Shown: positions 55,251-64,000 of the stretch, piece after piece
Layout: each line of letters starts with the position of its first letter
Position numbering within the stretch: position 1 is the stretch's first letter
DNA from: Sulfuricurvum sp.
Lineage (GTDB): Bacteria > Campylobacterota > Campylobacteria > Campylobacterales > Sulfurimonadaceae
NCBI RefSeq assembly: GCF_030691015.1
Contig: NZ_JAUYFF010000019.1
Location: 62,001 to 126,000 of the forward strand
Reading direction: 5' to 3'
DNA length: 64,000 bases
The notes under the pieces: model-generated
Told to the model about the DNA's origin: nothing
Seen by the model: the letters and a program-made list of their open reading frames with translations, nothing else
Database searches by the model: none
Made by a program: the position numbers and the translations under genes

Positions 55251-56557
55251 AAATCCACTTTATCGGGATCGGCGGAATCGGCATTTCAGGACTCGCCAAA
55301 TATATGCGTTTCAGCGGCCATGAGGTGAGCGGTTCGGATATGAAAGCGACCCACATTACTCAGCGTCTTCTCGATCGCGGGATCAAAGTTTTCATCGGAC
55401 ACGATGCGGCAAACATTCCTGAGGAGTGTGATTTGGTGATTCACTCGGCGATTATCCGTGATACCAATGTCGAAGTGGTAGAAGCCAAGAACAGAGGGAT
55501 CGAAGTACTCCACCGTCGTGATGCACTGCTGCGTATCCTCAAAGAGAAAAAAGTCTACGCGGTATGCGGTGCACACGGTAAAAGTACGACAACGGCAATT
55601 TTGGCCTCAATCATGAGCGGAAGTGCGATCATCGGTGCGGAGTCCAAAGATTTCGGCTCCAACGTCCGATATGACGGCAGTACCGACGTGATGCTTTTTG
55701 AAGCGGATGAATCGGACGGGAGTTTTCTCAACTCCAACCCGTACTGCTCGATCGTCACCAATGCCGAGCCGGAGCATATGGAGTATTATCACTACAACAT
55801 CGATGAATTTCACAATGCCTATCGCCATTTCGTCGAGATGGCACCGATCCGTGTGATCAATGCGGAAGATCCGTTTATGAGCACACTGGAGTGTGAGGCA
55901 ATCCGTCTCTATCCGAGTCAGGATATCTCTAACATCCGCTATACCCTCCTCGATGATGAACCTTACACCCGTTTTACCCTTAAAAATATGGGTGAATTCG
56001 AGGTATGGGGATTCGGCGAACACATTGCGATGGATGCGAGTTTGGCGATTTTGGCAGCGGCTCAGACGATGAGCATTGCGGCAATCCGTGCCAATATTCT
56101 CCATTTCAAAGGGATCAAAAAGCGGTTCGATGTGATTTTCAAAGGCTCAGACCGTGTCATCATCGACGATTACGCCCACCATCCGACCGAGATCAAAGCG
56201 ACGATGGAATCACTTAAAATCTATGCGGAACTCAAAGGATTCAAGCGTATCATCGCGATCTGGCAACCGCACAAATACTCCCGAACTATCGATAATCTCG
56301 ATGCGTTTGTCGAGTGTTTCGAAGGGTGTGCCGAACTCGTTATCCTCCCTGTATGGGCGGCTAGCGAAGAGCCTCGTGAGATCGATTTTGTAGGGCGTTT
56401 TGACCGTTATAATCTCACTATGAGCGACAAACTTCACCGCGCGGGTGATACCATCGAATCGATTATCGGTGATGCCGTCGTTCAAACCTACGATCACGAT
56501 CTCATCGTCGGATTCGGGGCAGGGGATTTGACCTATCAGCTAAGAGGAACGAAGTAA
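55247..56557 (+). CDS. murC: UDP-N-acetylmuramate--L-alanine ligase
   Basis: Adds L-Ala to UDP-MurNAc in peptidoglycan synthesis, 436 residues (short for MurC). The N-terminal IHFIGIGGIGISGLAKYM binds UDP. The ATP loop is GAHGKSTTT (108-116), FEADESDGSFL gives the metal-binding acidic residues, and DDYAHHPTEIKATM is near 305. Its start overlaps the upstream hypothetical gene (ATGA). The order murC-small membrane protein-mutS2 matches C. jejuni from memory. Confidence 0.96.
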   Translation: MKIHFIGIGGIGISGLAKYMRFSGHEVSGSDMKATHITQRLLDRGIKVFIGHDAANIPEECDLVIHSAIIRDTNVEVVEAKNRGIEVLHRRDALLRILKEKKVYAVCGAHGKSTTTAILASIMSGSAIIGAESKDFGSNVRYDGSTDVMLFEADESDGSFLNSNPYCSIVTNAEPEHMEYYHYNIDEFHNAYRHFVEMAPIRVINAEDPFMSTLECEAIRLYPSQDISNIRYTLLDDEPYTRFTLKNMGEFEVWGFGEHIAMDASLAILAAAQTMSIAAIRANILHFKGIKKRFDVIFKGSDRVIIDDYAHHPTEIKATMESLKIYAELKGFKRIIAIWQPHKYSRTIDNLDAFVECFEGCAELVILPVWAASEEPREIDFVGRFDRYNLTMSDKLHRAGDTIESIIGDAVVQTYDHDLIVGFGAGDLTYQLRGTK

Positions 56558-56561
56558 TACT

Positions 56562-56891
56562 ATGGGGTATATCGTTTGGTTTGGAATCGTCGCTCTCGTA
56601 TTTGCGCTGTTGCACTATTTCACGGAGCTTAGCGGAAAGCAAAAAGGGATTATTTCTTTTGTCGTTACCTTGGTTATTACCGCAGCCGTAGCGTACAACA
56701 TCCAAAGTGATCGTGACCGCAGCAAGGTACGTGCCATCGAATTGAAGTACCAACAAGGGGAGACGTTGGTGTGCCGAGGTATTGAGGTCAAGTCTACTAC
56801 GTTTGATTATAGTGTCGGGACACAAAGCTTTGTCGGGAACCGTGGGACGAAACATTATCAGCAGATTATCAATGCCCGTGAGTGTCAATGA
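56562..56891 (+). CDS. two-helix membrane protein between murC and mutS2
   Basis: A 109-residue protein. Two N-terminal helices (YIVWFGIVALVFALLHYF and GIISFVVTLVITAAVAYNI) are joined by a short basic loop, followed by a soluble C-terminal domain with two Cys (LVCRGIEVKS and ARECQ). The pattern suggests a small domain outside the cytoplasm or at the membrane face. A gene of this kind sits at the same place in Campylobacter. Function unknown. It overlaps mutS2 (ATGA). Confidence 0.75.
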   Translation: MGYIVWFGIVALVFALLHYFTELSGKQKGIISFVVTLVITAAVAYNIQSDRDRSKVRAIELKYQQGETLVCRGIEVKSTTFDYSVGTQSFVGNRGTKHYQQIINARECQ

Positions 56892-59107
56892 GTTCTCTCT
56901 CTTCTAATCTCGCCGAGCTTTTCGGTAAGCTCGATCTTCTTCCTCATATCGCTTCGCTGGAGCATTTTTTCTCCCGTGAACAAAACATCGCAATGCAGGG
57001 AGATCAAGAACGCCACTACCGCTATATCCAAGCCCTCGATGCGTTGGAGTTCAAAGCCCCGCCGAAGAGTGTAGCTTTTGAGAGCATCATCAACCACTTG
57101 AAAAAACAAGGGGTTTTGCGGTTCGAAGAGATCCACGAACTTCTCAAAGTCGTCCGCTATTTTAGACTGATGCGCAACCACGAGTTCGCGGGGATCATCG
57201 GCGAATGGATGGGGACAATCATCATCCCCGAGCCGTTTAACGAGATCGATGAGTATTTCGATCATGAGGGGAACTTTATCGAATCACGCGATGAGGAACT
57301 CCATAAAATCGCACAGCGGATCAAAGCGATCAAAACGGAGATCAACGACTCCATCAAACGCCTCTTTCACACTCAAAAACTGACCCCGTACCTTGTCGAT
57401 ACCCAAATCCACTATATTAATGACGAAGAGACCCTCTTGGTGCGCGGCGGATTCAACCACGTCCTCAAAGGCTCCGTCGTCGGACGGACAGGTGCGGGGT
57501 TTTTCTACGTTGCACCCGATTCGGTGCTCCGTTCCAAAGAACAGCTCCGTTATGTGTTGCAGGAACGGGAGAGCAAGCTCTATGAGTATGCGAAGCGATT
57601 TAGTGCGAAACTCTCCAATCTTGTCCCTTTTATCGGATTTATTGACCGTGAGTTTGAGCGGTACGACCACTATCAAGCGCGGGTACTCTTTGCCCGTTCC
57701 CGCGATTTCGCGATTCTCAAACCTCAAAATAACGGCGATATTGTCCTCGAAGAGTTCTCCCACCCCGCCATACACAAACCCAAACCGATCAGTGTCGATT
57801 TCCGCTCCAACCTCCTGATGATCACAGGGGTCAATGCGGGGGGTAAAACGATGCTCCTCAAATCGCTCCTCTCGGCGGCTCTGATGGCGAAATATCTCAT
57901 CCCGATGAAGATCAACCCTCACAAATCGCGGATCGGGAGTTTCAAACGGATCGAAGCGGTGATCGACGATCCTCAAAGTGTCAGTAACGACATCTCCACT
58001 TTTGCAGGGCGGATGGTGCAGTTTAGCCATCTGTTTGAGCATAAAAGCGCCCTTGTCGGGGTGGATGAGATCGAACTCGGAACCGACAGCGACGAGGCGG
58101 CGGCACTTTTTGCCATCGTCCTCGATGAGCTGATCAAGCGGGGTCAAAAGATCATCGTCACAACCCACCACAAACGTCTCGCCGCATTGATGGCAGATCG
58201 GGATGATGTGGAGCTGATGGCGGCACTTTATGATGAAGAACGCCGTCTACCGACCTATGAGTTTTTACAAGGGGTGATCGGAAAGAGCTACGCGTTCGAA
58301 ACCGCCACCCGCTACGGGATCAACCCTGCCATCATCACCCGCGCCAAAGCTCTTTACGGTGAAAACCATGAGAAACTGAGCGTCCTTATCGAGCGGGGGA
58401 GTGAGTTAGAACGTGAGCTGAAGCGAAAGAACCGCGAGGTGGATGAGAGACTCGAATCGCTCAAAACCCAAGAGAGCGCATTCAAAGAAGCGCGGGAACA
58501 CCTGCGGGTAGAACTCGATGCCGAAAAAGCGAAACTCCGTACCGGTTACGATGAAGCAATCCGTGAAGCGAAAGAGGCGGCAAAAGGGATGGACATGGCG
58601 GCGATCCACCGTCAGTTGAACAAGGCGCAGGCGAAATTGCCGAAACCCGAACCGATCAAGATCGCAGAGCCTGAGCCGATAAAGTACGAAGTAGGGCAGA
58701 GTGTAAAATACCGTACTCAGCGCGGGAGTGTGGTGAGTGTCGGAGCCAAAGATGCGATGATCGAGGTGGAGGGGATGCGCTTGCGGGTCAAACTCACCGA
58801 TCTCAAACCTAGCGGCAACCTCCCGAAAAAACCGAAGGTCACCGTTACTTCGCAGATCGACCAAAAAAGCGGTCTCAAACTTGATCTTCACGGATTGCGT
58901 GGGGAAGAGGCGTGCGAGCGGATGGATAAATTTCTCTCCGATGCACTTTTGCAGGGATTCGATGAGGTGATTATCTATCACGGGATCGGAACGGGGAAAC
59001 TTTCCTATGCCGTCAAAGAGTTTTTGAAAGTTCATCCGAGTGTGAAAAGCTTTACCGATGCTCCTCAGCATTTGGGGGGATTTGGGGCGAAGATCGTACG
59101 GCTCTAA
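56888..59107 (+). CDS. mutS2: MutS2 family ATPase with Smr domain
   Basis: About 739 residues. The MutS2 helical core precedes the ATPase with Walker A ITGVNAGGKT (G314-T321), Walker B VGVDEIELGTDSDEAAAL and VTTHHKRL. A long coiled-coil follows (about 500-570), then a KOW-like region and a C-terminal Smr domain (LDLHGLRGEEA and YHGIGTGKLSYAV). MutS2 proteins act on collided ribosomes or recombination intermediates, not in classical mismatch repair. ATG 56888 overlaps the previous stop (ATGA); a GTG at 56882 is also in frame. Confidence 0.95.
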   Translation: MSSLSSNLAELFGKLDLLPHIASLEHFFSREQNIAMQGDQERHYRYIQALDALEFKAPPKSVAFESIINHLKKQGVLRFEEIHELLKVVRYFRLMRNHEFAGIIGEWMGTIIIPEPFNEIDEYFDHEGNFIESRDEELHKIAQRIKAIKTEINDSIKRLFHTQKLTPYLVDTQIHYINDEETLLVRGGFNHVLKGSVVGRTGAGFFYVAPDSVLRSKEQLRYVLQERESKLYEYAKRFSAKLSNLVPFIGFIDREFERYDHYQARVLFARSRDFAILKPQNNGDIVLEEFSHPAIHKPKPISVDFRSNLLMITGVNAGGKTMLLKSLLSAALMAKYLIPMKINPHKSRIGSFKRIEAVIDDPQSVSNDISTFAGRMVQFSHLFEHKSALVGVDEIELGTDSDEAAALFAIVLDELIKRGQKIIVTTHHKRLAALMADRDDVELMAALYDEERRLPTYEFLQGVIGKSYAFETATRYGINPAIITRAKALYGENHEKLSVLIERGSELERELKRKNREVDERLESLKTQESAFKEAREHLRVELDAEKAKLRTGYDEAIREAKEAAKGMDMAAIHRQLNKAQAKLPKPEPIKIAEPEPIKYEVGQSVKYRTQRGSVVSVGAKDAMIEVEGMRLRVKLTDLKPSGNLPKKPKVTVTSQIDQKSGLKLDLHGLRGEEACERMDKFLSDALLQGFDEVIIYHGIGTGKLSYAVKEFLKVHPSVKSFTDAPQHLGGFGAKIVRL

Positions 59108-59122
59108 AAGAAAGGATAATTA

Positions 59123-59437
59123 GTGGCAAATAATTGGAACATTCCTACATGGCTTGAAAAAGAGGTGCGTGAACGAGATAAACGGTGTGTTTATTGTGGT
59201 GTGGAATTTACGCCTGCAAAAGTTTCGAAAAAAACAGCCGCAAGTTGGGAACATATTATTAATGACGCTAAAATCATTACGAGAGAAAATATTGCTTTAT
59301 GCTGTTGCGGATGTAATGCTAGCAAAGGGCAAAAACAACTCTCTGTTTGGTTGCAAACAACTTATTGCTTAGAACGAGGCATTACACCTAATTCTGTAGA
59401 CTCAATTATTAAACAAGCGATTCAAAATGGACAATAG
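59123..59437 (+). CDS. small HNH endonuclease, probably acquired
   Basis: A 104-residue HNH-type protein. The zinc and catalytic motifs are RDKRCVYCGVEF (CxxC), SWEHIIND (conserved His) and ALCCCGCNASKGQKQL (second Cys pair, Asn). It starts at GTG 59123 after AAAGGATAATTA. The coding sequence is clearly more A/T-rich than mutS2 and ligA on either side, and it fits exactly between them, ending 3 bases before the ligA ATG. Transfer into this locus is inference. Function could be a free-standing homing, phage or restriction-type nuclease. Confidence 0.8.
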   Translation: MANNWNIPTWLEKEVRERDKRCVYCGVEFTPAKVSKKTAASWEHIINDAKIITRENIALCCCGCNASKGQKQLSVWLQTTYCLERGITPNSVDSIIKQAIQNGQ

Positions 59438-62572
<3,135 letters not shown>

Positions 62573-62660
62573 ACCTAATCCTTACCCTGAAAACTGATCC
62601 GCAATGGTATCCTAAACAAAGTTATGCCACCATAACGTAATTAAAAAATAATGGAACACA

Positions 62661-63371
62661 ATGAGACTTGATAGTTATTTGGTAGAAAACGGCCTCGTTG
62701 AGAGCCGTAATAAAGCGCAGCAGCTCATTAAAGAGCACGCAATCAGTGTGGATGGGAAGATAGTCGATAAAGTCTCTTATGACGTAGCGGAGGGGATGGC
62801 TGTCGACATCGCCGATACGGAGCTCTACGTCAGCCGCGCCGCGATCAAGCTAAAAGGGTTTCTCCCCTATACCGAGTGGAGCTTGAGCGGACTTCGTGCC
62901 CTCGACATCGGTTCCTCGACGGGGGGCTTTACCCAAGTCCTTTTGGAAAACAGTGTGGCGAGTGTCACCTGTGTCGATGTCGGAAGCGATCAGCTTCATC
63001 CGAGTCTTCGCAGTGATCCGCGCGTAGTCGTCTACGAAAACACCGATATTCGAGTCTTTAGCGCTGAAACCCCTTACGAGATCGTTACGTGTGACGTCGC
63101 CTTTATTCCGTTGGAACTGATCCTCGAATCGATCGATCGCCTTGCTTCCAAATACATCGTTCTCCTTTTCAAACCGCAGTTTCAGGTGGGGCGTGAAGTG
63201 AAACGGGATAAAAACGGTGTCGTCAAAGACGATAAGGCGATCGGTAAAGCGATGATCCGTCTCGAAGATGCGTGTGCGTTGATCGGGTGGAAACTGGTCG
63301 CGAAAGAGGTTGCCCATATCGCAGGGAAAGAGGGAAATCAGGAGACGTGTTATGGCTTTGTCAAAGGTTGA
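62661..63371 (+). CDS. tlyA: TlyA family rRNA 2'-O-methyltransferase / hemolysin
   Basis: 236 residues. An N-terminal S4 RNA-binding domain (MRLDSYLVENGLVESRNKAQ) is followed by an FtsJ/RrmJ-like methyltransferase domain with SAM motif ALDIGSSTGGFTQVLLE near 77-93 and KPQFQVGREV near 168. TlyA methylates ribose in 16S and/or 23S rRNA, which gives capreomycin sensitivity. It overlaps ribF by 20 bases. The order ligA-(insert)-tlyA-ribF is as in C. jejuni, from memory. Confidence 0.94.
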   Translation: MRLDSYLVENGLVESRNKAQQLIKEHAISVDGKIVDKVSYDVAEGMAVDIADTELYVSRAAIKLKGFLPYTEWSLSGLRALDIGSSTGGFTQVLLENSVASVTCVDVGSDQLHPSLRSDPRVVVYENTDIRVFSAETPYEIVTCDVAFIPLELILESIDRLASKYIVLLFKPQFQVGREVKRDKNGVVKDDKAIGKAMIRLEDACALIGWKLVAKEVAHIAGKEGNQETCYGFVKG

Positions 63372-64000
63372 TGCTATTGCCATCGGCGGATTTGACGGGA
63401 TGCACATCGGGCATCAGCAGTTGTTCAACGAGTTAGGGAAAAACGGAGCGATTGTCGTCATTGAGACGGGGTATGCCAACTTAACGCCGGGGAATGAGCG
63501 CGAGCACTACAGCCACTATCCGATACTCTATTACTCCCTCGAAGCTATCCGTCACCTTGAAGGAGAAGAATTCGTTGCTATGTTGAGTGAGCGTTTTCCT
63601 CATCTGCGTAAAATAGTTGTCGGGTACGATTTTCACTTCGGGAAAAACCGCCGCTATTCGCACGCCAACTTGGGTGAGCTATTTTCGGGAGAAGTAAAAG
63701 TAATCGATCAGGTGTGTATCGAGGGAGATTCGGTACATTCGCATAAAATCCGTACCAAAATCCAAATCGGCGATCTCAGCGGAGCCAACCGCTTTTTAGG
63801 GCACAACTACTCTATTAAAGGTTCTGTGATCAAAGGGCAGGGGATCGGTAAAACCGAGCTTGTTCCGACGATCAATCTTGAATGTCCGGAGTATCTGCTC
63901 CCCCATGAGGGTGTCTATGCCGCACTCACCCGTATCGATGGGGAAGAACATTTTCATCCCTCTGTCGTTTTTGTGGGGCATCGTGTCACAACAGATGGAA
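63352..64000 (+). CDS. ribF: bifunctional riboflavin kinase / FAD synthetase, 3' end beyond window
   Basis: The frame is open from ATG 63352 to the last base, giving 216 residues of a protein usually about 280-310 long. The FMN adenylyltransferase half shows IAIGGFDGMHIGHQQLF (HxGH class) and VVGYDFHFGKNRRY. The flavokinase half begins with RFLGHNYSIKGSVIKGQGIGKTELVPTINL, the ATP/riboflavin-binding region. It makes FMN and then FAD. It overlaps the tlyA end by 20 bases. Confidence 0.93.
   Translation, partial: MALSKVDAIAIGGFDGMHIGHQQLFNELGKNGAIVVIETGYANLTPGNEREHYSHYPILYYSLEAIRHLEGEEFVAMLSERFPHLRKIVVGYDFHFGKNRRYSHANLGELFSGEVKVIDQVCIEGDSVHSHKIRTKIQIGDLSGANRFLGHNYSIKGSVIKGQGIGKTELVPTINLECPEYLLPHEGVYAALTRIDGEEHFHPSVVFVGHRVTTDG

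Noticed and set aside
57284-58171. 295-codon open frame on the minus strand inside mutS2
   Set aside because: It is fully antisense to the conserved ATPase of MutS2, has no ribosome site and no recognisable domain; a shadow frame caused by codon bias.
58406-59071. 221-codon minus-strand frame inside mutS2
   Set aside because: Antisense to the coiled-coil and Smr region; Phe/Arg-rich composition typical of shadow frames.

Overview
The window is a contiguous piece of a Campylobacterota (epsilonproteobacterial) chromosome, most like free-living sulfur-oxidising genera such as Sulfuricurvum or Sulfurimonas. The main reason is gene order. The block rplU-rpmA-obgE-proB-fmt-birA-parA-parB-atpF'-atpF-atpH-atpA-atpG-atpD-atpC-tolQ-tolR-tolA-tolB-pal-cpoB-slyD-fabD-mtnN-ttcA-like matches, from memory, the order seen in Campylobacter jejuni. 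The runs ileS-small membrane protein-gatA-guaB, murC-membrane protein-mutS2 and ligA-tlyA-ribF are also typical of the phylum. Supporting signs are a MutS with a C-terminal HNH-like module, a proB without PUA domain, ATP synthase b and b' subunits away from a and c, and histidine kinases of the HQWRQPL type. This assignment is inference; no search was run.

Layout. 1-3483: 3' part of a MutS7-like gene, dapE, a thioredoxin-fold protein, ridA. 3545-9310: ribosomal proteins L21/L27, Obg GTPase, proline and formyl-Met-tRNA enzymes, biotin ligase, chromosome partitioning ParAB. 9379-15131: F1Fo ATP synthase peripheral stalk and F1. 15136-19609: complete Tol-Pal envelope system. 19693-24110: SlyD, a reduced NtrC/Fis-like protein, FabD, a nitrilase-fold amidase, MtnN/MqnB nucleosidase and a TtcA-like PP-loop protein. 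24100-27642: MutY, YigZ, a DUF3137 and LemA pair. 27745-31918: a copper-handling operon (CusF, small secreted protein, TolC-type lipoprotein, multicopper oxidase) and a YjdF-type membrane protein. 31988-32442: a four-gene tRNA operon (Lys, Glu, Val, Asp) behind a consensus sigma70 promoter. 32457-44742: CinA, IleS, GatA, GuaB, then metY-metX-xseB-amidase-histidine kinase. 44806-46492: ThiF-like protein, lipoprotein cytochrome c, small lipoprotein and an intergenic region rich in hairpins. 46493-52647: MarR-controlled RND multidrug efflux operon. 52802-64000: polysaccharide deacetylase, DapC, MurC, MutS2, a probably acquired HNH nuclease, LigA, type II NADH dehydrogenase, TlyA and the 5' part of ribF.

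How it fits together. Most of the window is housekeeping and compactly organised, with many ATGA or TAATG stop/start overlaps that suggest translational coupling. Amino-acid and cell-wall functions recur (dapE, dapC, murC, proB, metX/metY), as do DNA maintenance genes (mutS7, mutS2, mutY, ligA, xseB, parAB). The accessory parts are the copper operon, the RND pump, the histidine kinase and the small HNH nuclease. No CRISPR array, insertion sequence, prophage or rRNA gene is visible, and I found no clear novel multi-gene system. The most interesting points are small: a tRNA-Glu with C in place of the near-universal U33, two look-alike dyads upstream of metY and a thiF-like gene, a possible small RNA near 46.3 kb, a reduced NtrC-like regulator, and a copper oxidase operon that has an outer-membrane channel but no pump.
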